Shown here: in pieces, positions 1 through 8,421 of the stretch
How positions within the stretch are numbered: position 1 is the stretch's first letter
Layout: each line of letters opens with the position of its first letter
NCBI GenBank assembly: GCA_963728655.1
Contig: CAVSLD010000005.1
Location: 1-64,000 of the forward strand
From: Iamia sp963728655
GTDB lineage: Bacteria > Actinomycetota > Acidimicrobiia > Acidimicrobiales > Iamiaceae
Reading direction: 5' to 3'
Length of the DNA: 64,000 nucleotides
Position numbers and translations under genes: made by a program
Notes under the pieces: model-generated
The model's input: the letters and a program-made list of their open reading frames with translations, nothing else
What the model was told of the DNA's origin: nothing
The model's database searches: none

Positions 1-446
1 GTCGTGGCCAGGTGGAAGGCCTGGCGGATGACGAGGGGGATCTCGTCGGGGTCGGTGACGAGGAAGTTGTGCTTGGTCACCGACTGGGTGATGCCGGTGA
101 TGTCGCACTCCTGGAAGGCGTCGGTGCCGATGGCCGCGGTCGGCACCTGGCCGGTGATGCAGACCATGGGGACCGAGTCCATGTAGGCGTCGGCCAGCGG
201 GGTGACGATGTTGGTGGCCCCCGGCCCCGACGTCACCATGGCCACGCCGGGGCGCCCGGTGGCGTGGGCGTAGCCCTCGGCCATGTGGCCCGCCCCCTGC
301 TCGTGGCGCACGAGGATGTGGCGCATGGGCGAGTCGAGCACGGGGTCGTAGACCGGCAGGATGGCGCCGCCGGGCAGGCCGAACACCACCTCCACCCCCT
401 CCATCTCGAGGGCGCGGATCAGCGACTGGCCTCCGTTCATCTCCAT
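1..446 (-). CDS. ilvB: Acetolactate synthase large subunit, N-terminal part (cut by window edge)
   Basis: Reading the minus strand from an ATG at 446 gives a ThDP-enzyme N-terminus. It starts MEMNGGQSLIRALEMEGVE, followed by VFGLPGGAILPVYDPVL, the RHEQGAGHMAEGYA segment with the cofactor-activating Glu, and TSGPGATNIVTPLADAYMDS. These are hallmarks of acetohydroxyacid synthase, which makes 2-acetolactate or 2-aceto-2-hydroxybutyrate from pyruvate, the first common step of Val, Leu and Ile synthesis in the cytoplasm. About 148 codons are present and the rest lies beyond base 1. The upstream leader (514-617) holds a Leu/Val-rich peptide and hairpins, which supports the biosynthetic rather than catabolic enzyme. 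Pyruvate oxidase and other ThDP enzymes share the fold, but the leader and close sequence match favour IlvB. Confidence 0.93.
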   Translation of the reverse strand, partial: MEMNGGQSLIRALEMEGVEVVFGLPGGAILPVYDPVLDSPMRHILVRHEQGAGHMAEGYAHATGRPGVAMVTSGPGATNIVTPLADAYMDSVPMVCITGQVPTAAIGTDAFQECDITGITQSVTKHNFLVTDPDEIPLVIRQAFHLAT

Positions 447-473
447 GGCGTCTCGGTCTCCTGGTCTCGGGCT

Positions 474-496
474 GGGTGGGTGGGTGGGTGGGTGGG
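474..496 (+). repeat. (GGGT)n tract with six GGG runs
   Basis: Six GGG triplets separated by single T residues lie between the attenuator and the ilvB start. The plus strand, which is the template strand for ilvB, could form an intramolecular G-quadruplex. It may equally be a simple slippage repeat. Confidence 0.7.
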
Positions 497-513
497 CGTG
501 GCGCGTGCCGGGG

Positions 514-582
514 AAAACGACGACGACCTCCCCGTGGGGAGGTCGTGGGAGCGCACGCGTGGGATGCCGGCGGCGTGCGCTC
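514..582 (-). promoter_or_regulatory. Attenuator-like double hairpin ahead of ilvB
   Basis: In transcript order there is a 10-bp hairpin (arms 573-582 and 549-558), starting at the leader stop codon. It is followed by a second hairpin with 10-11 bp arms (536-546 and 523-533) and a very short loop, then TTTT at 517-514. The second hairpin plus T-run looks like an intrinsic terminator. I could not identify the antiterminator pairing by eye. The order leader peptide, hairpin, terminator, ilvB is the layout of amino-acid attenuation. Confidence 0.65.
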
Positions 583-617
583 TAGGGCCCGAGTACGAGG
601 AGGGTGCCGGCGGACAT
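582..617 (-). CDS. ilvB leader peptide (11 aa)
   Basis: The minus strand reads MSAGTLLVLGP then TAG, with three Leu codons and one Val codon in a row of four (CTC CTC GTA CTC). Branched-chain codons in a tiny ORF ahead of ilvB are the classic sensor of ribosome-mediated attenuation. A GATGCT box (626-631) ends 8 nt before the ATG, so the transcript may be leaderless, as proposed for other actinobacterial ilv leaders. The stop codon touches the first arm of the downstream hairpin (549-582), so a ribosome at the stop would affect folding. Product and regulation are inferred; the ORF and codons are seen directly. Confidence 0.72.
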   Translation of the reverse strand: MSAGTLLVLGP

Positions 618-803
618 CGCCGGGAAGCATCGCGCAGGCCCCGGTCGGCCGTCCACCCGGTTGCGGACCGGGACGCAGGGCTGCGGCGGACCGGCCCCCG
701 GCGGTGGGGCGTGGGACCCCTCCCCGGTCCGGCCCCCGGCGGCCGGGCGCAGGGCTAGGGTCCGGCCTGGTCAGAGGTCGTCCTAGTCACCCGAGGTTCC
801 CTG

Positions 804-1310
804 ATGACGCCCGTGTTCCTGGGTCGCATCCAGACCCGCATCTTCGTCGCCTTCACGGTCGGCGCCCTGTGGACGCTGTTCATCACGCCGTTCCTGCTCA
901 TCAACGCCCCGGGCCAGGACGGCTACGAGCTGGCCCTCACGCTCCCGGACGGGGGCCTGGGCCAGACCTACAAGCTCACCTTCGCGGCGCTCGCCATCGT
1001 CACCATCTTCGGCTGCCTGTTCTGGGAGCCGATCTACCACGGCCTCATGCAGTTCCGGTGGGAGAAGGACTGGCCGGCGTTCTTCAACTTCTGGCAGGTC
1101 GTCCCGGAGGGCATCTCCACCTTCCTCCTGCTCCACGTGGCCCTGTTCAACCCCTTCGGCGACATCGGTCCGGACAAGCAGCAGTTCGTGCCGGTCCTCG
1201 CCTACATCTTCCTGTTCACCTCCACCTGGATCGTCACCTGGCTCTTCGCCAACGGTCCGATGAAGATCTTCTTCCTGCGCTGGCGCTTCGACGGCGGCCA
1301 GCTCATCTGA
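804..1310 (+). CDS. Four-TM integral membrane protein, unknown function
   Basis: This 168-aa protein has about four hydrophobic segments (near residues 10-32, 57-76, 100-118 and 130-150) and many aromatic residues. It ends in a short basic tail (LRWRFDGGQLI). I do not recognise a family and see no catalytic motif. ATG at 804 follows a TTCCCTG stretch without a clear Shine-Dalgarno sequence. It lies 11 nt upstream of the pseudokinase on the same strand and may be co-transcribed with it and the FHA gene, so a membrane partner for that signalling pair is possible. That is only context. Confidence 0.7.
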   Translation: MTPVFLGRIQTRIFVAFTVGALWTLFITPFLLINAPGQDGYELALTLPDGGLGQTYKLTFAALAIVTIFGCLFWEPIYHGLMQFRWEKDWPAFFNFWQVVPEGISTFLLLHVALFNPFGDIGPDKQQFVPVLAYIFLFTSTWIVTWLFANGPMKIFFLRWRFDGGQLI

Positions 1311-1321
1311 CGAGGGGACCC

Positions 1322-2125
1322 ATGGACCGCATCGCTGACTACGAGCTCATCCGTCCCCTCGGCGAGGGGAGCAACGGCAGCTACCACCTGGCCACCGCGC
1401 CCGCCCGGCTCGGCATCGCCGCCGACCAGGTGGCGGTGAAGGTCCTGGAGGTGGCGGCCGGCGACGAGGCCTTCCACCGCCTCACCCGCGAGCTGCGGAC
1501 CTTCGCCAAGGTGCGCAGCGCGCACCTCGTCACGCTCTACGACGCGGGGCAGGAGGCCGGGCGCTGCTACTACGCCATGGAGTACTGCCCGATGGGCTCG
1601 CTGGCCGCACCGGCCTCGCCCCTCGGTCGCCAGGACACCATCAAGGCGGTGGCCGACGCGGCCCGGGCCGCCCACGACCTGCACGAGGCCGGCATCGCCC
1701 ACCGGGCCATCAAGCCCAGCAACATCCTGCTCACCGAGGACGGGGCCAAGCTCTCGGACCTGGGCCTGGTGCAGCTGCTGGCCCCCGGCCAGACCATCAC
1801 CGGCCTCGGCGCCGTGGGCTCGGTCGAGTACCTCGACCCCGCCATCATGCGGGGCGAGCGGGCGTCCCGGGCCACCGACATCTGGGCCCTGGGCGTCACC
1901 CTCCACCGGGTCCTCACCGGCCACAGCGTGTACGGCGAGCTCCCCGACCGCGACCCGCTCCTGGCCGTCCGCCGGGTGCTGTCGTCACCGCCGACCCTCG
2001 ACCCCAGCCTGAGCGACGCCGAGGCCGAGCTCATCCGCCGCTGCTTCGACAAGGACCTCTCCGCCCGCTTCGGCACCGCGGCCGAGGTGGCCGACGCCCT
2101 CGACGCCCTTGGGAGGGCCTCATGA
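1322..2125 (+). CDS. Ser/Thr kinase-like protein, probable pseudokinase
   Basis: This 267-aa protein has a protein-kinase fold and no transmembrane segment. A Gly loop (GEGSNG, residues 14-19) and the VAVK lysine (K40) are present. The catalytic loop reads HRAIKPSN (residues 127-134), so the catalytic Asp of HRD is Ala129. The DFG motif is DLG (146-148), and the APE motif is replaced by LDPAIM. The missing proton-accepting Asp and degenerate activation segment suggest it binds nucleotide or partners without normal phosphotransfer. The start ATG follows a GAGGGGACCC ribosome site. It overlaps the FHA gene by ATGA, so the two are probably translated together. Weak residual activity cannot be excluded. 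Confidence 0.85.
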   Translation: MDRIADYELIRPLGEGSNGSYHLATAPARLGIAADQVAVKVLEVAAGDEAFHRLTRELRTFAKVRSAHLVTLYDAGQEAGRCYYAMEYCPMGSLAAPASPLGRQDTIKAVADAARAAHDLHEAGIAHRAIKPSNILLTEDGAKLSDLGLVQLLAPGQTITGLGAVGSVEYLDPAIMRGERASRATDIWALGVTLHRVLTGHSVYGELPDRDPLLAVRRVLSSPPTLDPSLSDAEAELIRRCFDKDLSARFGTAAEVADALDALGRAS

Positions 2126-3690
2126 ACCTGGCCGACGCCCGCCTCGCCCCCGCCCCCGGCGCCGACGGACTGGTGGCGCGCACGGGTGGGGCCGTGCTGT
2201 TCGTGGCCAGCCGCACGCCGGTCACCGAGGTCGCCCGGCTGGTCGACGCCGTGCACGCGGCCGACGACGAGGCCGCGCCCGGCCGCACCCTGGCCCGGGC
2301 CCTGGCCACCCTCGTCGGCTCCGACTCGGGCGCCCTGCCCGGCTTCGCCCTCGTCGCCGCCTCCACCGGCGGCATCTACGTCAAGGCCTACGGCCCCGTC
2401 GAGATCCGGGTGCAGGGCGAGGGCGGCGAGGAGCTGATCAGCGCGGTCGGCTCCTTCACCGGCCTCGACCGGGAGCTCACCGGCACGTTCCACACCATCG
2501 TCGCCCACCGCGCCGGCGAGGCCGTGCCCGTTCCCGCCTTCGACGTCGACGTGCGCGCCGGCACCAGCCCGGGTGGCGGCTTCGCCCTCACCACCCTGTC
2601 CGGCCCCACCGACGCCCCCGCCCCGGAGGCACCGGCGCCCGCCCCCGAGGCGGCGCCCGAGCCCACCACGGCCCCGGCCGAGCCGCCCGAGGCCGCACCG
2701 ATCGATCCGCCGACCCAGGCCTGGAGCCCCGAGGACGTGGCCGAGGCGACCGCGCCCACCGGCCCCGTCGACGAGCCGCCGGCCGCCGAGGCGGCGGCCC
2801 CGCCCGTGGCCGCGCCTCCCCCGGCCGAGCCCCTGGCCCCCGCCGAGCCGCCCGTCGTCGAGGCGCCCCCCGTGGTCGCCCCCGAGCCGCCCTCGGCCGA
2901 GGGGCCCGGCGCGCCGCCGGAGACCGAGCCCCCCACCGCGCCGCCGGAGGCACCCGTCGCCGACGGCGTGCCCGCCGTGAGCGACGAGGTGGCCGCGCCG
3001 CCGGCCGACCTCCCCGCCTTCAGCCCGCCCGACCAGGAGCCGCCGGCGGCCGAGCCGCCGCCCTACGAGGCGGCCACCATGCCGCCCACCGCCCTCCCCG
3101 AGTTCGAGTCGCACCTGCTCGGCGCGCTCGACGAGGACGACGTCGACGAGCGCGAGCCGCTGCCGGTCGAGCTCGACCCGGGCGAGGTGCGGGCCCCGGA
3201 CCAGGACGACGCCCAGGAGGTCATCGTCCAGGGCGTCCTCTGCTCCCGCGGCCACTTCAACGACCCTCGGTCCCGGTTCTGCTCGTCGTGCGGCATCTCC
3301 ATGGTGCAGAACACCCAGGTCCTCACCCCCGGGCCCCGGCCGCCGCTGGGCGTGCTGGTCTTCGAGGACGGCGCCACGTTCTCCCTCGCCCAGGACTACG
3401 TGGTGGGGCGCCAGCCCGAGGTCAGCGAGGCCGTGCAGCAGGGTCTGGCCCTGCCCCTGCCCGTCGACGACCCCGAGCGCTCCATCTCACGGGCCCACGC
3501 CGAGCTGCGCCTGGTCGACTGGGAGGTGCACCTCATCAACCTCTCGGCCACCAACGGCTCCTTCGTCTGGGACGAGACCCAGCAGCAGTGGGTGCCCATC
3601 CCCACCGGCCAGTCGGTCGTGCTGTCGGCCGGCATGCGGGTGGCCCTGGGCCGGCGCTCGGCCGTGTTCGAGTCCAGCCTCGTCCGCTGA
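2122..3690 (+). CDS. FHA-domain protein with Pro-rich linker and zinc ribbon
   Basis: This 522-aa protein has three parts. The N-terminal ~155 residues form a globular domain, predicted alpha/beta and of unknown family. Residues ~160-340 are a long Pro/Ala/Glu-rich linker. A short zinc-ribbon-like segment (CSRGHFNDPRSRFCSSCG) is followed by a C-terminal FHA domain containing GRQPE, the SISRAHAEL core and NLSATNGSFV. FHA domains bind phosphothreonine, so it should read the output of a Ser/Thr kinase. The ATGA overlap with the upstream pseudokinase argues for a functional pair. The linker's codon bias creates long shadow ORFs in other frames, which I ignore. Confidence 0.88.
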   Translation: MNLADARLAPAPGADGLVARTGGAVLFVASRTPVTEVARLVDAVHAADDEAAPGRTLARALATLVGSDSGALPGFALVAASTGGIYVKAYGPVEIRVQGEGGEELISAVGSFTGLDRELTGTFHTIVAHRAGEAVPVPAFDVDVRAGTSPGGGFALTTLSGPTDAPAPEAPAPAPEAAPEPTTAPAEPPEAAPIDPPTQAWSPEDVAEATAPTGPVDEPPAAEAAAPPVAAPPPAEPLAPAEPPVVEAPPVVAPEPPSAEGPGAPPETEPPTAPPEAPVADGVPAVSDEVAAPPADLPAFSPPDQEPPAAEPPPYEAATMPPTALPEFESHLLGALDEDDVDEREPLPVELDPGEVRAPDQDDAQEVIVQGVLCSRGHFNDPRSRFCSSCGISMVQNTQVLTPGPRPPLGVLVFEDGATFSLAQDYVVGRQPEVSEAVQQGLALPLPVDDPERSISRAHAELRLVDWEVHLINLSATNGSFVWDETQQQWVPIPTGQSVVLSAGMRVALGRRSAVFESSLVR

Positions 3691-3795
3691 GCTGATCCTG
3701 CGGGTCGGCGAGACCCGCCCCCGGCCTGCCCGGTGCCCCTCGGGCAACGGAGGGGGTGGGCGGTCCACGTCGCAGGCGGCCCCGGGGGCCGGCGA

Positions 3796-6024
3796 TCAGG
3801 ACGGGGCGGGCTCGGGGGACCCAGGCGGCGCGGGCTCGACCTCGTCGAGGAGGTCGTCGAGCCCGCTGCGCTCGATCTGGTTGGGGTCGGGGGCGACGAG
3901 CAGCACGGGGCACCCCAGGCGCTCGGCGTCGGGCCGGGCCCGCTCGACGGGGTCGAGTCCCTCGGGCCCGGCGAAGGGCCGCACCACGGCGGCCGCACCG
4001 AGCGCGGCCGCGGCACCGTCGACGGTGGCGAGGGTGGCGGGCTCGGCCCGACCGGGGCGACCGAGGGCGGCCAGGCGGTCGAGCGTGGCCTGGTGACGCC
4101 GACCGGCCCGGGCGCCGGGGGCCAGGCCCACGACGGTCGGTCCCTGACCGGTGGGCAGGGCGAGGCGCACCCCGTACTCGAGCGCGGCGAGACCCGCGGG
4201 ACCCTCGCCCACCTCGACCACGGCCGGCCCGTCGCCCACGGGGGCGCCGGGCCGGGGCAGGGGGGCGACCACCACGCCCACGTCGGCGGGGCCGGCAGCG
4301 ACCAGGTCGGCGACGGTGGCGACCCAGTCGGGGTCGTCGCGCCGGTCCCCCACCAGCACGAGCCGGGCACCCAGGCGCGAGGTCTGCGCGGCGATGTCGG
4401 CGGCCAGCGAGTCGGTGCGCTGGGAGAAGGTCTGGACCCAGAGCCCGCGGTCACGGACCCGCGCCTCGAGCCCGGCGAGGGCGTCGAGCTCGGTGGCGAT
4501 GACGTCGAGGAAGCTCGACAGCTCCCGACCCCGCGCTTCGCCCTGGGCCTCGAAGCTGGTGAGCAGGACCTCGGCCGGCTGCTGGGACAGGGCGATGCCG
4601 CAGGCCAGGTCGACCAGCGGGCCGGCCGTGTCGGGGTCGTCGATGGCCACCATGACCCGGAGGGCGATGTGATCGCCCAGCGCGGCCCGCTCGGCCTCCG
4701 CGATGTCGTGCTGGACCATGCGGTCGGGGTAGATCCGCTTCAGCAGCGGTGAGGTCATCACCGTCGTGATCACGGCCATCAGCACGAGGGCGGTGAAGAG
4801 GGTGTCGTCGAGCACCCCCTTGTCGCGGCCGATGGAGAGCAGCACCAGCTCGGTCAGGCCCCGGGTGTTCATGAGCGTGCCGATGGCCGCCGACCGCCGC
4901 CAGGACATGCCCTGGATCCGCCCGGCCAGGGTGGCACCCGCGAACTTCCCGACGCAGGCCACCACCACCACCGCGGCCAGCACGCCGAGGAAGCTCAGGA
5001 TCGACACCTTCCCGACCCGGGCGTCGAGGCCGGTGACGATGAAGAACAGCGGCAGGAGGAGCAGCACGGCCACGCTCTCGATGCGCTCCAGGACGGCGTG
5101 GGTGAACTCCTCGGCCCCCTCCCGGGGGAAGACGGCACCGAGGACGAAGGCCCCGAAGATGGAGTGGATGCCGATCTGGGAGGTGCACCAGGCCGCCGCC
5201 AGGAGCAGGGCCAGCACCGCCCCCAGGACGTCCGGGGTCAGCTGGCCGGCGGCCCGGAAGCGGTCGTTGAGCCGGACCAGCACGGGTCGGACCGCGATCG
5301 ACATGAACGCCCCGAAGGCGAGGGTGAGCACCAGGACCCGGCCCAGGTCCGTCAGCGGGTTGGCGTCACCGGAGCCGGTGCTGGCCTCGACCACGGCGAT
5401 CACCAGCGCCAGCAGCGACCAGGCCAGGATGTCGTCGATGGCGGCGCAGGCCAGCGTCACCGCCCCCACCGAGGTCCGCTGCATCCGGCGCTCGGTGAGG
5501 ATGCGGGCCAGCACCGGGAACGCCGTCACCGACATCGACGCCCCCACGAACAGGGCGAAGGGCAGGAAGTCGATCCCCTCGGGCAGGTAGGTCGAGTGCA
5601 GCGCCCAGGCCAGCCCGATGCCGAGCGTGAAGGGCAGGACGACCGAGGTGACCGACACCCCTGCGGCCAGTCGCTCCTTGCCCCGGATGAGCTTCAGGTC
5701 GAGCTCGAGGCCCACGACGAACATGAAGATGACCAGGCCCAGCTCGGCCAGGACCTTCAGGAAGGGTCGGGCCTCGGTGGGGAACAGCGTGTCGCTGATC
5801 GGCTGGCCCAGCCCCAGCACCTCCGTGACCGTGCCCGAACCGAGCAGCAACGGTCCCAGCATCAGCCCGGCCAGGATCTCGCCCACCACGGGCGGCTGGC
5901 CGATGCGCCGGAACAGCGCCCCCACCAGCCGGGCCACGACCAGGATGACGGCGACGTCGATGAGCACCCACGCGACGGTGGACTCCTCGACCCCGCCACC
6001 GGCAGCCAGCATCCAGCCCCACAT
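3796..6024 (-). CDS. CPA2-type cation/proton antiporter with USP-like C-terminus
   Basis: This 742-aa protein has an N-terminal membrane half (residues ~20-410) with about 12 hydrophobic helices typical of the KefB/NhaP-like CPA2 family: PPVVGEILAGLMLGP, LGLVIFMFVVGLELD and the ion-binding-type segment AAIDDILAWSLLAL. The cytoplasmic half (~430-742) looks like one or two universal-stress-protein (Rossmann-like) domains. These often bind nucleotides or sense ligands to gate transport. The ion (Na+ or K+) cannot be decided from sequence. It is monocistronic and divergent from the XRE gene across about 140 bp. The ATG at 6024 was chosen because helix 1 follows closely. Confidence 0.9.
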   Translation of the reverse strand: MWGWMLAAGGGVEESTVAWVLIDVAVILVVARLVGALFRRIGQPPVVGEILAGLMLGPLLLGSGTVTEVLGLGQPISDTLFPTEARPFLKVLAELGLVIFMFVVGLELDLKLIRGKERLAAGVSVTSVVLPFTLGIGLAWALHSTYLPEGIDFLPFALFVGASMSVTAFPVLARILTERRMQRTSVGAVTLACAAIDDILAWSLLALVIAVVEASTGSGDANPLTDLGRVLVLTLAFGAFMSIAVRPVLVRLNDRFRAAGQLTPDVLGAVLALLLAAAWCTSQIGIHSIFGAFVLGAVFPREGAEEFTHAVLERIESVAVLLLLPLFFIVTGLDARVGKVSILSFLGVLAAVVVVACVGKFAGATLAGRIQGMSWRRSAAIGTLMNTRGLTELVLLSIGRDKGVLDDTLFTALVLMAVITTVMTSPLLKRIYPDRMVQHDIAEAERAALGDHIALRVMVAIDDPDTAGPLVDLACGIALSQQPAEVLLTSFEAQGEARGRELSSFLDVIATELDALAGLEARVRDRGLWVQTFSQRTDSLAADIAAQTSRLGARLVLVGDRRDDPDWVATVADLVAAGPADVGVVVAPLPRPGAPVGDGPAVVEVGEGPAGLAALEYGVRLALPTGQGPTVVGLAPGARAGRRHQATLDRLAALGRPGRAEPATLATVDGAAAALGAAAVVRPFAGPEGLDPVERARPDAERLGCPVLLVAPDPNQIERSGLDDLLDEVEPAPPGSPEPAPS

Positions 6025-6163
6025 GGTGAACCTTCGATCCTCGGGGGCCCCTGGCCCGACGGTGCCCAGCGGGCAAGCGCAGAGTACGACGGCGCGGCGC
6101 CCCTGGCGATGGGTGCGAGGGGGGACGGTTCACCCTCCTGCCCCACGGGGAACGCTCTTCCCC

Positions 6164-6523
6164 ATGACCTCATCGCCCGACAGCGCCTTCTCGACCCGCC
6201 TGCGGGGCGAGCTGGCGGCCAACGGCCTCAGCCAGGCCGAGCTGGCCCGCCGGGTCGGGGTGAGCCAGCAGACCGTCTCCAAGTGGCTGTCGGCCGAGAC
6301 CCAGCCCCGCCTCAAGCTGGTCCCGACCCTGGCCCACGCCCTCGAGATCTCCCCCACCGAGCTCTCGGCCACGCTCGTCTCCACCAACGGGGCCGCGGCC
6401 ATGGCCGCAGCCTCCGACGACGAGCGCCTCGTCGCCCTCGTGCACCGCATCCGGGTCCTGGCCCCGGCCCAGCTGGCCCGGGTCGAGGCCTACGTCCACG
6501 GCCTGGCCGACGCCGGGCCCTGA
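6164..6523 (+). CDS. XRE-family helix-turn-helix regulator
   Basis: This 119-aa protein has an N-terminal HTH of the Cro/CI type. The segment LSQAELARRVGVSQQTVSKWLS (about residues 21-42) is followed by ALEISPTELSA. The C-terminal half is Ala-rich and helical, perhaps for dimerisation. It lies divergent from the antiporter and just upstream of the ABC cluster, so either could be its target. I see no clear palindrome in the short intergenic space to decide. The ATG at 6164 follows CTCTTCCCC and lacks a strong ribosome site. Confidence 0.85.
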   Translation: MTSSPDSAFSTRLRGELAANGLSQAELARRVGVSQQTVSKWLSAETQPRLKLVPTLAHALEISPTELSATLVSTNGAAAMAAASDDERLVALVHRIRVLAPAQLARVEAYVHGLADAGP

Positions 6524-6540
6524 CCCCCTCGGACCCGTCG

Positions 6541-6546
6541 TAGGGT
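6541..6546 (+). promoter_or_regulatory. Predicted -10 box TAGGGT, leaderless start
   Basis: The box lies 8 nt before the GTG at 6555, a spacing that places transcription start at or next to the start codon. No Shine-Dalgarno sequence is needed in that arrangement. Confidence 0.5.
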
Positions 6547-6554
6547 CCGGAGCC

Positions 6555-7541
6555 GTGCACCCCGCCCCGGCCTCCGCCCTCGACCCCGTCCTCGCCGACG
6601 GGGCCGTGCTGGTGGCCGAGGGCGTGGTGAAGGCCTGGGGCTCCACCCTGGCCCTGGCCGGGGCCGACCTGGTGGTCGGTCCGGGGGTCACCGGGCTGCT
6701 GGGCGCCAACGGGTCGGGCAAGACCACGCTGCTCGGCCTCCTCCTCGGCCTCCACCGTCCCGACCAGGGGCGGATCCGGGTCCTGGGGCTCGACCCCACC
6801 ACCGCCGGACCCGAGGTGCGGGCCCGGGTGGGCTACTCCCCCGAGCACCACTCCCTGCCGCCGGACGTGAAGGCCGTCGACCTGGTCCGCCACGTGGCCG
6901 AGCTGCACGGCCTGCCCCGGCGGGAGGCCACGGGCCGGGCCTCCGACGTGCTCTGGCAGGTCGGGCTGGGCGAGGAGCGGGTCCGGCCCCTCGGCACCAT
7001 GTCCACGGGGCAGCGCCAACGGGTGAAGCTGGCCCAGGCCATCGTCCACGACCCCGTGCTCGTGCTGCTCGACGAGCCCACCGAGGGCCTCGACCCGGTC
7101 CAGCGCGACGACATGCTGGCCCTCATCCGCCGGGTGGGCCACGACTTCGGCATCCACGTCCTGCTCTCCAGCCACGTGCTCGACGAGGTGGAGCGGGTCG
7201 CCGACGGTGCGGTGATCCTCCACGCCGGGCAGGTGGTCAGCAGCGGGTCCCTGGCCGACCTCCAGGCGTCGAGCACCGGCGGCGTGGTCGTCGAGGTGGT
7301 CGGCGACCCCGGACCGCTGGTCGACGAGCTGGCCGCCCGCGGCCGCCGGGGCGAGCGCACCGGGGCCCGCCTGGTGGTGGAGGGGGGCGACGACGTGTTC
7401 GACGAGGTGCGGGACCTACTGGTCGACCTCGACCTCCCGGTGCGGCGCCTGGAGCCCCGACGGCGCAGCCTGGAGGAGGTCTTCCTGTCCTCGGGCCTGA
7501 CCGGCGGCCAGGCCGATCCCACGGGGTCCGCAGGTGGCTGA
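6555..7541 (+). CDS. ABC transporter ATP-binding protein (first of two)
   Basis: This 328-aa ATPase has Walker A (GANGSGKTT, near residue 54), Q-loop/YSPEHHSLP, signature STGQRQR and Walker B LVLLDEPTEGLDP. A SSHVLDEVERV H-loop is followed by an ~80-residue C-terminal extension typical of ABC-2 export ATPases. It starts the cluster ATPase-permease-ATPase-permease at 6555-10132. Its 3' end overlaps the permease start by 8 bp, so they should form one exporter. The substrate is unknown. A leaderless GTG start is favoured by the TAGGGT box. Confidence 0.93.
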   Translation: MHPAPASALDPVLADGAVLVAEGVVKAWGSTLALAGADLVVGPGVTGLLGANGSGKTTLLGLLLGLHRPDQGRIRVLGLDPTTAGPEVRARVGYSPEHHSLPPDVKAVDLVRHVAELHGLPRREATGRASDVLWQVGLGEERVRPLGTMSTGQRQRVKLAQAIVHDPVLVLLDEPTEGLDPVQRDDMLALIRRVGHDFGIHVLLSSHVLDEVERVADGAVILHAGQVVSSGSLADLQASSTGGVVVEVVGDPGPLVDELAARGRRGERTGARLVVEGGDDVFDEVRDLLVDLDLPVRRLEPRRRSLEEVFLSSGLTGGQADPTGSAGG

Positions 7542-8421
7542 CACCACGCCGCCGGGTCGCCCCGCCCGCATCCTCGACCGGGGCTACCGCACCTACTCGG
7601 GCCCCCGCAGCGGCGTCCCCGGCGCGGTGTCCACCCTCGCCCGCCACAGCGCCCAGCGGGCCCTCGGGTTGCGCCGCTCCGGCTGGGCCAAGGTGCTCCC
7701 CGTCGCCGCCGTGGCCATCTCCTACGTGCCGGCCATCGTCTTCATCGGGCTGGTCGCGCTGCTGCCCGAGGACGACGTCTCGGGCATCGAGCTGCCGACC
7801 TACGGCGACTACTTCGCGTTCATCGCCGCCGCCCTCACCCTGTTCGTGGCCTTCGTGTGCCCCGAGATCCTCTGCCCCGACCGGCGCACCGGGATGCTCG
7901 GCGTGTACCTGGCGTCGCCCCTCACCCGCGACACCTACCTGCTGGCCAAGGCGGCGGCCACCTTCGCCATCCTGAGCCTCGTGACCGTGGGCCCTCCCCT
8001 GCTCATGCTGGTGGCCTACGTCATCCAGGGCGTGGGCCCCGACGGGCCCGCGGGGGTGGCGGGCACCCTGGCCCGCATCCTCCTCGCCGGGGCGTTGCTG
8101 AGCGCGCTCTACACCGCGGTGTCGATGGGGGTCTCCTCGCTCACCGACCGCAAGGCCTTCGCCACCGCCGCCCTCCTGCTGGTGATCGTCATCCCCTCGG
8201 CGTTCCTCACGGTGCTGGTCGAGGCCGTCGGCGCCCCGGAGGGGCTGTACTCGCTCAGCCTGGTGGGCGGCCCCTTCAGCCTGGTGCAGCTCATCCACGG
8301 CGAGGTGGCCGAGATCGAGGGCCTGACCCTGCCCGTCTCCCTCGCCGGCACCGCCGCCCTCATCGTGCTGGGCGCGGTCGTGTGCCGCACGCGCTACCAG
8401 CTCCTGCAGGTCACCCGGTGA
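7534..8421 (+). CDS. ABC-2 type permease (first of two)
   Basis: This 295-aa protein has about six hydrophobic helices (KVLPVAAVAISYVPAIVFIGLVALL, YFAFIAAALTLFVAFVCPEIL, and others). The segment ILCPDRRTGMLGVYLASPLTRDTYLLAKAAA is the conserved cytoplasmic region of ABC-2 export permeases. The N-terminus carries LDRGYRTYSGPR, a motif I know from permeases of this actinobacterial cluster type. The GTG start overlaps the upstream ATPase gene by 8 bp, and its stop overlaps the next GTG (GTGA). It likely pairs with one or both adjacent ATPases. Confidence 0.9.
   Translation: MADTTPPGRPARILDRGYRTYSGPRSGVPGAVSTLARHSAQRALGLRRSGWAKVLPVAAVAISYVPAIVFIGLVALLPEDDVSGIELPTYGDYFAFIAAALTLFVAFVCPEILCPDRRTGMLGVYLASPLTRDTYLLAKAAATFAILSLVTVGPPLLMLVAYVIQGVGPDGPAGVAGTLARILLAGALLSALYTAVSMGVSSLTDRKAFATAALLLVIVIPSAFLTVLVEAVGAPEGLYSLSLVGGPFSLVQLIHGEVAEIEGLTLPVSLAGTAALIVLGAVVCRTRYQLLQVTR

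Noticed and set aside
4..758. Plus-strand ORFs across the ilvB start
   Set aside because: They are antisense to ilvB and its leader. The minus-strand translation is a clear acetolactate synthase.
1570..3255. Long minus-strand ORF, repetitive Gly/Arg protein
   Set aside because: It is the shadow of the proline/alanine-rich FHA gene. GC-rich sequence yields open antisense frames, and it has no domains.
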